Source: a virus. Taken from it: 24,282 nt of DNA. Of this stretch, positions 18,201 to 24,282 are shown in pieces; position 1 is the first letter of the stretch, and each line of letters begins with the position of its first letter. Made by a program: the position numbers and the translations under genes. The stretch spans positions 1 to 24,282 of IMG/VR virus record IMGVR_UViG_3300009182_000313. One strand, given 5' to 3'. The notes beneath the pieces are model-generated. The model did not search any database and had not been told where the DNA came from. It worked only from the letters and a program-made list of their open reading frames with translations.

Positions 18201-20080
18201 GAAAATCTATAAACGAATTAAAAAAAGAAAAAGAGGTAGAGCAGTATTCAGACGAAGCAAAGGCTAAGAGAATGATAGAGGCTAACAAGAAGAAAGAGCA
18301 ACAAATAAGAGAGAAATTAGATAATGAAGATTTTGAAAAAGAAGATAAACCTAAATCTTTATTTGAAAACAAGGAATTTAAAAATAAGAATCCTAAATTA
18401 TATAAAGAGTTGCTAGATTCTTACACAGCAAAACAAAACGCTCTTCATGAATACGAAGTTGCTTTGCTTAATGATACCAAATCAAAGATGTCAAAAGGAG
18501 AACAAGTTTTGGATTTCACATCAAAAGCCGTTAATACAACAAAGAAACTTGTTACTGGTGTTGATGATTCCGCATTGTTTATGCAGACTTTGGTAGCCAT
18601 GATGTCTAGACCCATAACAGGTGGCAAAGCATTTGTTTCTCATATAAAAGATGCTGCATCCCAAAAACTATACGAAAGAAATTTAGCAGAATTGCACAAT
18701 AGCCCAATATTTGATTTAATGCAAAAATCTGGGTTAGATATTACAGAACCCAAAACATTATCAGCAAAAGCAAGAGAAGAGGCTTTTGCAGGGGAATCGC
18801 TTGATTTTAATGTTAAAATAAAAGGTAAAAATCATAGAGTGTTAGGTACATTATTAGAGCCATTTGAAAGAGCATTTACTAGTTTGGGTAACAATATGAG
18901 AGCCATCGCTTTTACAGAGTTGTCAGAAAAATACATGAGCGAAGGGTATACATTTGAAAATAATCCTAAATTGTTTAAGGATTTAGCTGCAATGCTAAAT
19001 ACTGAAACTGGCAGAGGAAAACAAAATGAGTATATTGAAAAAGCATCTAAATTAGTAACAGCAGGCATATGGTCGCCAAGGCTAATGGCATCAAGATTAA
19101 ATATTTTAGGCATAAGTGATGTATTGAGTCCATTTGTTAAAGGGACTGAGGGTTATTATAGAAAAATGTCACCAGAGATAAGAAAGCAAGCTATATATTC
19201 AGTTGCTAAATTTACGGCAGCAATAATGGCTCTATCTTATAGTGCAGCATATATGTTTAATGGAGATGTAGACAATGACCCTACAAGCCCAGGATTTATG
19301 GATATAAAAATAGGAGATAAAATATATAATATTGCAGGTGGGTTTGCTCAATACATAAGATTGATTGCTCAGACTATACGAGGGGGTAAAACAATTGATG
19401 GTAAATTTAAGGAATTTAGAGGCGGAGACAGGTCTGGTAATATGTTGCATTTTTTAAGAGGAAAATTAACACCAGTGGCTGGAACGGCAGCAAATGTTAT
19501 ATCTGGCATGAAAGATTATGTTGGACAACCAGTGACTGTTTCTCAAGAAATAAAAAAATTGACTATACCATTATCAATGCAAGGAGTATCAAAAGAAATG
19601 GAAAGAGATGGCGTAGCTTCAATATTTAAATCTGACTTGCCATCATTTGTGGGGATAGGCGTAAAGGATAAGAGGGATTTTAAGAAAGAAGAAATGTTTA
19701 CTGAAAAAGAAATGCAATCTTCTTTATTCAAAGATTTAGCTAAATCAGACATAGAATTTCCCAAACTTGGAACAAGATTATCGTACACAGTAAAATCAGA
19801 TGACGCTCATCCTAAAGGGGTAATGACAGTGGATGAATATAATAAATTCTCAGAGCTTGTAATCAAGTATTCCCATGACTATACAAAAGAAAACCTATCC
19901 GATTCTTATACTATATCTAATATTAAAAGATTAAAAGAATTAATTGATAAAGAATCGGAAGACCCTAAAATACAAGCAGAGATAACTGAATTAAAAAAAC
20001 AAATAAAATCAACTTTACAATCAGCACATAAAAATGCCATAGATATGGCAAGGGATGAATTGAAATTATATACAAAATAA
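12224..20080 (+). CDS. Giant polyvalent-type internal virion protein with DdrB/ParB-like domain
   Basis: The protein has 2618 residues. The N-terminus carries two short repeats, YDFSAFD (7-13) and YDFSDFD (28-34), and a proline/serine linker. Several hydrophobic Ala/Gly-rich segments follow between about 240 and 435. A long coiled-coil and linker region precedes a ParB-superfamily DdrB-like domain at about 1090-1385. Its core motif, VVNERGEVIQGNNRSAG (1162-1178), contains the conserved G-N-x-R. A K-P-A-E repeat linker (about 1485-1545) and long lysine/glutamate coiled coils come next. The C-terminal part has a hydrophobic helix (2324-2347), GDVDNDPTSPGFMDIKIGD and LRGKLTPVAG, as in large polyvalent phage proteins. 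It is the last and largest of three internal-protein genes, like T7 gp16. I infer ejection into the host, with roles in membrane crossing and DNA protection. No lysozyme or protease motif was found. Confidence 0.6.
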   Translation: MSGAKKYDFSAFDEAVSNKEQAPSNTQYDFSDFDDVKKKVDGQSGGQELKTNTNPPTPSPSPSNLQEGGEKPSWQTSALNPAYSAQQAQLKEDQSKYITPPVSKEAKADLGATKAKLNIATMQLKPQEKIQLPTTKKLFAVSVTGGGRTPLAETEEGAFQGAEDYAKYIWDRTVETVGKITSGTVKGLGRMIAMGDDPNFPKEAFIKGVDELGEKARKKIVSPLTSNLNEKRKQDFDDSFLASTVASLPGLAIEAAVPYGVGFMADAFDGAITNINNTKEGAKLPESMKTIYAASSAAAMGILMEAGIDKIVGNKIGVVTNKLTAETITKLLSESEAPITKEAFDAAFKQTAKTFKNKLLTNTAQLGHSAAVGAAFMGSNEALNIMAEKAINKYEDKDVFEPTSFGQDVARIIKKSAEGAGFGLVMGGVHIPFNKVDNYIKTKVAEAKTPEDINKLKQDLAQNVQNRGIDANSAQRINNLIDEYTNIHSQIPAEVQNKKQVAEKIKQSNDLKQQATQTLESASTLHPAFQSEKVEEAQNLSKAADDIDNKVSEKPIYKIGDREVDRNTFEQFVKNNDATTKDIDLYVEGDDEMSTELEKIGGVSKVADVEAGIPEHTIKTQTNDKENIPGLPSKVGVGEEPVTTEPIKGAGAEEISTSGVLQAPGAEGEGKGIGDKVGEEVKSKTDAEIETRMSELEKSNNYDTGEFDILEKEMEKRERNSVFGVTLDKVNDAVDALMKKEKEMPNGYGSFIEKSDARETKAVATKYLNAKELTDKELKQDFSNALRGRPTTWYADGLKLRESLKEATSRGIDTKEMVGEAIKVYTDAGYDIETAKDVVAGMLKPVFEGSTEAKPELPQQKTVEQLRADEQAEYDAMPDPTDEAKRKEIYDKYDKLIKPLLKEDVGKLEVPKQEETKITGIDEKEVARLAKPTTDRMVEIEREFENKGYTIDTTYDNEIIVNDKDGEQVEFEDLPNELKDITLEYQAATAKLGEVSDKAREMALAESRKVVETEAEVVEPEKVALPEQNQEQVNQQELRETENLLNDGDKIRKEGKYVKDGVEYVRNEKGLGIKSEEGGSVRFTSEPGGGGVSVPFTYKLVESETLQPSHQDGLRNPNHFIWEAQPKNRNDEGSIQAEEGFANKPRFAEMGENTNAYSGAPVVNERGEVIQGNNRSAGLKKGYQRGIETYKKSLAENAENFGFTKEQVEGMKNPVLVREVAVSDTGAIELGNYDVKDLESGGKRRLDPVAITRRMPFELKGRIADLLFKGEGTLNQAIRENTKRLMELINPFLNQAQRNTIFKDGELTQDGAKDLETVAQHFLFDGGDTALPELHDNLSHTQKEGLRKSLPYIFSTGIEKSIVPEVQEAIIALNDFAASKAGSFDNWLAQSDMFNNGMTPKDKYSPTAIKLAEILNDAKNQKEITNQFGKYAELVNDKPATMFDEATKGISKKEGIKQIFKTEYDESKRPAISEGGGKQIPTQEEPLPQPSAEPSATKPTKPTTRATAEAAKPKPAEPKPAEPKPTAPEQTAIEKAREARKTAKEKLDTIRRGLGITPDPKKEAEALFEYHKALVTEAKEYIKEGVKSVEEWAKEVGEKVGVALKSAWDEASGKISPTEKVEDLKYTINDLPKIEAENIVLSKGKIQMGGEDVRGITVEENKERRKDLGMPERQPNPESFEQWDNEAKSIVENGYNMNNLIEKMERGEATTPVENSIRKIFAATIDKKLTENPSDEFLTQARRFIKASDVASSQAGKNLVSLKSNSNPLETITDFYMAKMDANGVDVLTEQQKIDVQEQFDKINAAKQEFEIKLKEAEDKNLALLAQNELLKQQKNNPKPKVPKQKKDFIEERQSLKDQLKQAIQKYKNNLNKLGISPDGGAENFAITVDMAKIIAKIAKSHVEEVGAKLSEVTKRTLDDVKDLFDGITEKDITNVIAGEYSEGKKTKSQLLADLNEIKSEAKLLNEYQRVLNGEAKTEKDKIKKNQKLVDLRKSINELKKEKEVEQYSDEAKAKRMIEANKKKEQQIREKLDNEDFEKEDKPKSLFENKEFKNKNPKLYKELLDSYTAKQNALHEYEVALLNDTKSKMSKGEQVLDFTSKAVNTTKKLVTGVDDSALFMQTLVAMMSRPITGGKAFVSHIKDAASQKLYERNLAELHNSPIFDLMQKSGLDITEPKTLSAKAREEAFAGESLDFNVKIKGKNHRVLGTLLEPFERAFTSLGNNMRAIAFTELSEKYMSEGYTFENNPKLFKDLAAMLNTETGRGKQNEYIEKASKLVTAGIWSPRLMASRLNILGISDVLSPFVKGTEGYYRKMSPEIRKQAIYSVAKFTAAIMALSYSAAYMFNGDVDNDPTSPGFMDIKIGDKIYNIAGGFAQYIRLIAQTIRGGKTIDGKFKEFRGGDRSGNMLHFLRGKLTPVAGTAANVISGMKDYVGQPVTVSQEIKKLTIPLSMQGVSKEMERDGVASIFKSDLPSFVGIGVKDKRDFKKEEMFTEKEMQSSLFKDLAKSDIEFPKLGTRLSYTVKSDDAHPKGVMTVDEYNKFSELVIKYSHDYTKENLSDSYTISNIKRLKELIDKESEDPKIQAEITELKKQIKSTLQSAHKNAIDMARDELKLYTK
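16757..16798 (+). repeat. Short in-frame repeat encoding KPAEP linker
   Basis: A 15-base unit close to agccaaagccagcag occurs nearly three times in tandem and encodes KPKPAEPKPAEPKP. It forms a flexible linker after the DdrB/ParB-like domain of the giant protein. The unit is in frame, so copy-number change would lengthen or shorten the linker without breaking the gene. Confidence 0.7.
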
Positions 20081-20090
20081 AAAAACAAAT

Positions 20091-20591
20091 ATGACACCAG
20101 TAAAATTACCACAAGACATTGCCAACCTCCTAAACGAAAGAATAGGTAATGAATACAAGGCACACTATTATTACAGAGAAGTTACAAACTATTGTGAAAA
20201 TGTAGGTTACCTAAAGGCTGCTGAATATTTTAAAGGCGAAGCGGTAGATGAGCTTACTCATGCAGAAGGCTTACAAAAGTATTTAACAGATTGGAATGTT
20301 CAACCATCAATGCCTCCCATACAATCACCTCAAAAAGTAACAGGTTTAGTAGATGCTATTGAAAAAGCATACGAGATGGAATACGAGCTATATGAGGCTT
20401 ACGAAAAAATAAGCATGGAGATATTTAAAAAGAACGACCCATGTACTTGGGATTTCTTACAACAATATAGAACAATACAAAGATTAGCAGTAGCAGAATA
20501 TTCTACATTCTTAAATCAGTTAGAAACAATAGACCAAACTGATAAGAACTGGGTATACGAGTTTGAAAAGAGAGCATTTAAACATAAATAA
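20091..20591 (+). CDS. Ferritin-like protein
   Basis: The protein has 166 residues, the usual ferritin length, in a four-helix layout. Against E. coli FtnA, the diiron-site ligands appear kept: E21 (NEYKAHYYY), E54 and H57 (DELTHAEGLQKYL), E97 (YEMEYELYEAYEKI) and Q130 (FLQQYRTIQ). The extra acidic residues of the third iron site of FtnA (the SEQHEEE region) are replaced by TIQRLAVAE, so that site is probably lost. The expected role is ferrous iron oxidation and storage, or peroxide protection, in a protein shell in the infected cell. It lies between the giant virion gene (11-base gap) and the candidate small terminase, an unexpected place for a metabolic gene. A related ferritin-fold protein without iron function is possible. 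Confidence 0.75.
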   Translation: MTPVKLPQDIANLLNERIGNEYKAHYYYREVTNYCENVGYLKAAEYFKGEAVDELTHAEGLQKYLTDWNVQPSMPPIQSPQKVTGLVDAIEKAYEMEYELYEAYEKISMEIFKKNDPCTWDFLQQYRTIQRLAVAEYSTFLNQLETIDQTDKNWVYEFEKRAFKHK

Positions 20592-20617
20592 TTAATTAAT
20601 CACCAATTCCCAAACAT

Positions 20618-21052
20618 ATGACAGAAGAACAATTAAACGAGCTTATTGAAAAAAGAAAAAAAGATGTAGCTACTAAGAATGGAGAGGAATATATTCCCCA
20701 ACATGAAGAAATAGTAGACAAATCATCACCAGACTATCTTAAATCAAAGATAGCCAAGCTAGAAGAGAAGTTAGCCAAGTACGAAGACAACGGAATGGCT
20801 AAACTTTACTACAGCTTGAACAGGAAGGCAAACGAAATGGCTGACCTCATGAATGCAATAAGTTTGAAAGACCTTGACATTGACGACCCTAAAAGCAAGA
20901 CTTTCGATAGGCTTAAAGTTCTCTGGACTGGGGCATATGAAATTGCAACATCTATAACACAATTAGGGCAAATGGCAGGGGTATTAAAAGTTGATAAAAA
21001 GCTAGAAGAGCCAAAACCATTTGTTGATTTAATAGCCCAAGAAAGAAAGTAA
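20618..21052 (+). CDS. Candidate terminase small subunit
   Basis: The protein has 144 residues, almost all helical. A coiled coil at about 39-57 (YLKSKIAKLEEKLAKYE) is followed by NGMAKLYYSLNRKANEMADL, DIDDPKSKTFDRLKVLW (87-103) and a helix, AYEIATSITQLGQMAGV. I see no clear helix-turn-helix. Size, helical build and position upstream of the large terminase (with only the HNH gene between) fit a small terminase, which recognises phage DNA and oligomerises. The 26-base leader contains a TTCCCAAAC motif (20607-20615). Alternatively it is another head-associated protein. Function is inferred mainly from synteny. Confidence 0.45.
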   Translation: MTEEQLNELIEKRKKDVATKNGEEYIPQHEEIVDKSSPDYLKSKIAKLEEKLAKYEDNGMAKLYYSLNRKANEMADLMNAISLKDLDIDDPKSKTFDRLKVLWTGAYEIATSITQLGQMAGVLKVDKKLEEPKPFVDLIAQERK

Positions 21053-21053
21053 T

Positions 21054-21698
21054 ATGACAAATTTTATAAATTTAAAAGGACAAAAATTTAATAGATTATT
21101 AGTTATAGATATATATGATAAAAAAAAATCAGGTTCATATAGATATATATGTAAATGCAATTGTGGTAAAGATACAATCGTGGAATCTAGTAAGCTAAAA
21201 AGTGGTTGGACTAAATCTTGTGGATGTTTACAAAAAGAAATTGTATCTGCAAAAGGTACAAAACATAAATTATGTAATCATAAATTATATGGCGTTTTTA
21301 ATTCTATGAAAGAAAGATGTTATAATAAAAAAAATATAAGGTTTAAAAATTATGGTAATAGAGGTATAATTATTTGTGATGAATGGAGAAATGATTTTAA
21401 ATCTTTTTATGATTGGGCTATAGCTAATGGATATAAAGAAGGTTTGCAAATAGATAGAATAGATGTAAATGGCAATTATGAATCATCCAATTGTAGATTT
21501 ATTTCTTTTAAAGAAAATATGAATAATACTACAAGAAATGTGTTTATTGAAGTAAATGGCATTAAAAAAACAGCAGCTCAATGGGGAGAAGAAGTTAATA
21601 TAAATGGTATAGCTATAGCACAAAGAGTTAGAGAGGGTAAAACTGGATTAGAGGCTATTTATGGAACAAAATATAAAAACAAATGTCTGAAAAAATAA
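21054..21698 (+). CDS. HNH-type homing endonuclease-like protein
   Basis: The protein has 214 residues. An N-terminal zinc-ribbon-like part has CKCNC (33, 35, 37) and SCGC (56, 58). Next comes the family core, KLYGVFNSMKERCYN (78-91), NYGNRGIIICDEW (99-111), and IDRIDVNGNYESSNCR (133-148) with KENMNN. The C-terminal segment, KKTAAQWGEEVNINGIAIAQ, resembles a NUMOD-like helix-turn-helix. This family of free-standing phage endonucleases is usually annotated HNH, though a classic first histidine is not obvious here. The DNA is about 15-20% G+C in places, well below its neighbours, and lacks the TTCCC pentamer. It starts one base after the preceding stop and overlaps the large terminase start by 16 bases. 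I infer a mobile intruder; a role in packaging cleavage is the alternative. Confidence 0.7.
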   Translation: MTNFINLKGQKFNRLLVIDIYDKKKSGSYRYICKCNCGKDTIVESSKLKSGWTKSCGCLQKEIVSAKGTKHKLCNHKLYGVFNSMKERCYNKKNIRFKNYGNRGIIICDEWRNDFKSFYDWAIANGYKEGLQIDRIDVNGNYESSNCRFISFKENMNNTTRNVFIEVNGIKKTAAQWGEEVNINGIAIAQRVREGKTGLEAIYGTKYKNKCLKK

Positions 21699-23767
21699 CA
21701 ATATATCATACCGAAATAGAACTTCCCAAACAACCATCTATTGAAGAAATAGAAAATTGGGGAGTAAATGATATATCAGAACAATATTGGAGAAGAAGAG
21801 AATTGCCAGGTTATTTTGAATTGGTAGAATATGATAAAGATGGTAATGCTTTATTAAATTACGAACAAAGAGATTATGCAGTAGAAGAAGTAAAAAGATG
21901 TAGGGAAGGATTTTGGTTTATGAATAATGGCAATCCTACATATATAACAGGAAGAAATTATTTTTATTTGCAATGGTGGAAACTTGAAGATGATATTTAT
22001 CCAGACTATCGTGATTTAGATAGACGATATTTTATCTTTTTAAATCATTGGCAAAAAATTCCCTGGAATATCGGAATTTTGATAGGTAAGAAAAGAAGAC
22101 AAGGGCAGACCTCTATTGGTACATCCAATCTCATATACGAATGTATATTTTTCAAGAATAGCAAATGTGGTCTAACAAGTAAAACAGAAAAAGATGCAAA
22201 AACTGCTTTTACGGACATGGTTAGTTTTGGTTACCGTCAACTCCCAGTCTTTCTAAAACCTAAACAATTAAATAATAAAGACTCTGTAACTGAACTTGTA
22301 TTTGCGCATAAATCTGTTACGGTAAAGGGAGGAAAGGGCAGTAGTATAGATACTGATATAGGTCATAGGAGTAAGGTAGATTATCGTGCTCCAGGAAAGA
22401 ATGCATATGATTCTGGCAAATTAAATTATGGGCTTTTTGACGAAGGGGGGAAGTTCCCTTTAGAAGTCCCATTTTCTGAATTTTTATCTATTGTTAGCAA
22501 GACCTTAGTTAAGGGAGTAAAGAAGGTTGGTTATATAGAATGTCCCTCAACAATGAATAATATGTCTAAAGGTGGCGGCTCTGAATATAAAAAGGTTTGG
22601 GAATTGGCTGACTTTAAAAAATACGATAGAACGCCCAACAGAATGGTAAAATATTTTACTCCTGCTTATGATGGGTTCTTAGGATTTATAGATAAATATG
22701 GAATGTCAGTAATAGACCCACCAACTCCTGAACAATATGATTATTTAGTAGAGAACTTTGTAGGCATAGGCGACTTAACAGAAGAAGATGTGAAATTAGG
22801 GGCAAGACAATATCTTTTAGAAAAAAGAACAGGTCTTGAAGGCTCTCTTCTTGAGGAAGAGATTCGTATGAACCCTTTTGATGAGAAAGAAATGTTTATG
22901 TCAGCCCAGCAAGGCAGTATATACAACACATTTAAAATAAATGAGCAATTAGATTGGTTAAATTTTAACAAAGATTGCGTAGAAAGAGGTAATTTAGTGT
23001 GGGAAAATAATGATGAGTATTATAAGGAAGTCGTTCACGGTAATGGAGTTAGGGAAATGAAACCTAGTAAACTTATGTGGGTGGCAAATCCTAATGGTAT
23101 GTATGAGAAGGTAGTAGGTTGGATGCCCAAGGAAGCAAACAATGTTTTCCAAAGGGCAGGTAGTTTTGCACCAAACGGAAACTATGCGGTAAGGATTGGA
23201 TGTGACCCATTTAAGTACGATAAAACAAAAGACAACAGAAAATCAAACTGTGCAGCATATGCGTATCAAATTGAAGACCTATTGGATGAGAGCAGCCCGT
23301 ATAACGATATGTTTGTTTTACGTTACGTTGACAGAGCGGCTACGACAGATATTCAATACCAATACGTATTAAAGATGGCATGGTTTTGTGGCTGTCAGGT
23401 TTTATTTGAGAGAAATGTAAATGGTTGGAAGAAGTTTTTTGAAGAGAAGTTGTGTAGTTCGTTCTTGATGTGGATGCCAGGGGAAGTAGAGCCAGGCATC
23501 TACTCTGATGGTAAGGGTAAAACCATACAGCAAATATGCGACTTTACAGAGTCATATATTGAGAAAGATGTTAACAAGGTCTATTTCCCACAACTATTAG
23601 GAGATAAATCTGGCTGGTTAGGTTTTGAAGTAGGCGACACACAGAAGTATGATGATGCTATGGCAGCAGGATTTGCTCTTATAGCAGCAAAGTCAAAGAG
23701 GTACTACAAGCCTCAAGAGGCAACACAAAAAATAGAAACAATAATGCCATATAGAAAGGCAATATAA
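21683..23767 (+). CDS. terL: Terminase large subunit
   Basis: The protein has 694 residues, with both enzymatic halves intact. In the ATPase domain, a Walker A-like loop, GKKRRQGQTS (135-144), lacks lysine in the usual GK[ST] slot. The lysines lie earlier, as in deviant terminase P-loops. Walker B is YGLFDEGG with D253/E254. A motif C candidate is VGYIECPST. The nuclease half has the RuvC/RNase H-like acidic triad: D508 (IGCDP), E576 (LFERN) and D657/D658 (QKYDDAMAAG). The enzyme pumps phage DNA through the portal into the prohead and cuts it. The start at 21683 overlaps the HNH gene; the portal gene follows 15 bases after its stop. Length and motif spacing are normal for the family. Confidence 0.93.
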   Translation: MSEKITIYHTEIELPKQPSIEEIENWGVNDISEQYWRRRELPGYFELVEYDKDGNALLNYEQRDYAVEEVKRCREGFWFMNNGNPTYITGRNYFYLQWWKLEDDIYPDYRDLDRRYFIFLNHWQKIPWNIGILIGKKRRQGQTSIGTSNLIYECIFFKNSKCGLTSKTEKDAKTAFTDMVSFGYRQLPVFLKPKQLNNKDSVTELVFAHKSVTVKGGKGSSIDTDIGHRSKVDYRAPGKNAYDSGKLNYGLFDEGGKFPLEVPFSEFLSIVSKTLVKGVKKVGYIECPSTMNNMSKGGGSEYKKVWELADFKKYDRTPNRMVKYFTPAYDGFLGFIDKYGMSVIDPPTPEQYDYLVENFVGIGDLTEEDVKLGARQYLLEKRTGLEGSLLEEEIRMNPFDEKEMFMSAQQGSIYNTFKINEQLDWLNFNKDCVERGNLVWENNDEYYKEVVHGNGVREMKPSKLMWVANPNGMYEKVVGWMPKEANNVFQRAGSFAPNGNYAVRIGCDPFKYDKTKDNRKSNCAAYAYQIEDLLDESSPYNDMFVLRYVDRAATTDIQYQYVLKMAWFCGCQVLFERNVNGWKKFFEEKLCSSFLMWMPGEVEPGIYSDGKGKTIQQICDFTESYIEKDVNKVYFPQLLGDKSGWLGFEVGDTQKYDDAMAAGFALIAAKSKRYYKPQEATQKIETIMPYRKAI

Positions 23768-23782
23768 AAAACCCAAAAGAAA

Positions 23783-24282
23783 ATGCAATATCAACAAATT
23801 ACTAGTGGTGGACAATTCCCTTACCCAAATCATGACATAGACCCTGCAAAAAAAGGTGCAGACTTTTGTAGAGAGTATGCACAAGCAGCATATTATGATT
23901 GGCAGTTTGTTTATCCCAAGGGTATATTCTCTGGTAATGGTGGGGATTATTCCAAGTTTAGACTATATGCGTTAGGGAAGCAGCCGAATTCCCAGTACAA
24001 AAAATGGTTAGGTGTAGACGAAACAACTAACAACACATGGCTAAGTTTAGACTGGAGTATTCGTTCTATAGTGTCTGGGTATAGGGACAAGGCTATATCA
24101 AGACTAATGGCTACCGACTATAATATTGTTGCAACACCTGTAGATATTTTAGCTAAGTCAGAGATGGATGGCTACTATGCTAGTTTAAAGGCTAAGTTGG
24201 CTGTTAGGGAAATGATGATGCAACAAAATCCAGAGTTAGCAAATCATCCATTGTTGGCTATGGACTCAAAAGACCCAATGGA
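23783..24282 (+). CDS. Portal protein, N-terminal part (cut by window end)
   Basis: An ATG at 23783 opens a frame that stays open to the window edge for 166 codons. The start is MQYQQITSGGQFPYPNHDID. It continues with KGADFCREYAQAAYYDWQF, DYSKFRLYALGKQPNSQYKK, then NTWLSLDWSIRSIVSGYRDK and LMATDYNIVATPVDI. A tryptophan/aspartate-rich segment followed by a helix (SGYRDKAISRLM) and the position directly after the large terminase fit a portal protein of the kind seen in Bacteroidetes short-tailed phages. The portal forms the dodecameric DNA channel at the capsid vertex. The remaining two thirds or more lie outside the window, so the call is by synteny and N-terminal pattern. Confidence 0.65.
   Translation, partial: MQYQQITSGGQFPYPNHDIDPAKKGADFCREYAQAAYYDWQFVYPKGIFSGNGGDYSKFRLYALGKQPNSQYKKWLGVDETTNNTWLSLDWSIRSIVSGYRDKAISRLMATDYNIVATPVDILAKSEMDGYYASLKAKLAVREMMMQQNPELANHPLLAMDSKDPM

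Noticed and set aside
20592-20617. Promoter or terminator between the ferritin-like gene and the candidate small terminase
   Set aside because: The 26 bases hold TTAATTAAT and the TTCCCAAAC motif but no TAnnTTTG box and no stable hairpin with a T-run.
1-24282. tRNA genes, CRISPR arrays, insertion sequences, attachment sites
   Set aside because: No cloverleaf-like clusters, regularly spaced repeats, transposase frames with terminal inverted repeats, or integrase/att signals were seen in either strand; gaps between genes are too short for most of these.

Overview
The window looks like part of the structural and packaging half of a tailed-phage genome (free phage or prophage). It is probably a short-tailed (podovirus-like) phage of a Bacteroidetes-type host. 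Every convincing gene is on the + strand. Genes are tightly packed, with gaps of 0-50 bases and several overlaps. Base composition is AT-rich, about one third G+C by eye. Starts are preceded by A-rich leaders rather than Shine-Dalgarno sequences, and the few candidate promoters match the Bacteroidetes -7 element TAnnTTTG. A FISUMP (Fibrobacter succinogenes major) domain, common in Bacteroidetes/Fibrobacter proteins, points the same way. I cannot tell from the sequence alone whether the phage is crAss-like or another lineage. Its gene logic resembles both crAss-like and T7-like virions.

Layout. (1) 104-1879 is a run of small genes: an HTH-type regulator, a 28-residue acidic micro-ORF, a GroES-like co-chaperonin, two small unknown proteins joined by overlaps, and a 211-residue protein that reads as two GroES-like units in one chain. 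(2) 1880-1928 is the only substantial internal gap. It holds a 16-bp AT palindrome, a TAnnTTTG box and a 6-bp inverted repeat ending at the next start codon, and is a likely regulatory point. (3) 1929-4929 carries four genes, at least three of them resembling neck (ring/adaptor) proteins; the first appears to carry an inserted beta-rich domain. (4) 4932-9218 encodes a 1428-residue nozzle/muzzle-like tail protein with a FISUMP domain inserted near its N-terminus. (5) 9229-20080 holds a cupin protein and three presumed internal/ejected virion proteins of 265, 549 and 2618 residues. The last is a giant polyvalent-type protein with a DdrB/ParB-like domain and a membrane-type C-terminal region. (6) 20091-24282 holds a ferritin-like protein, a candidate small terminase, an AT-rich HNH-type homing endonuclease wedged against the large terminase, the large terminase (ATPase and nuclease motifs intact) and the start of the portal gene, cut by the window edge.

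Together the genes describe assembly of the neck and tail nozzle, loading of proteins to be ejected with the DNA, and genome packaging. They are accompanied by folding helpers (GroES-like proteins) and two accessory proteins (ferritin-like, cupin). The major capsid protein, scaffold, receptor-binding fibres, lysis and replication genes are not visible here.

The most unusual observations are the tandem GroES-like protein beside a single-domain one, the clean domain insertions in two virion proteins, a ferritin-like gene in the packaging block, and a dispersed, strand-biased motif TTCCCNAAC (18 + strand and 6 - strand copies found by eye), far above chance for this composition.
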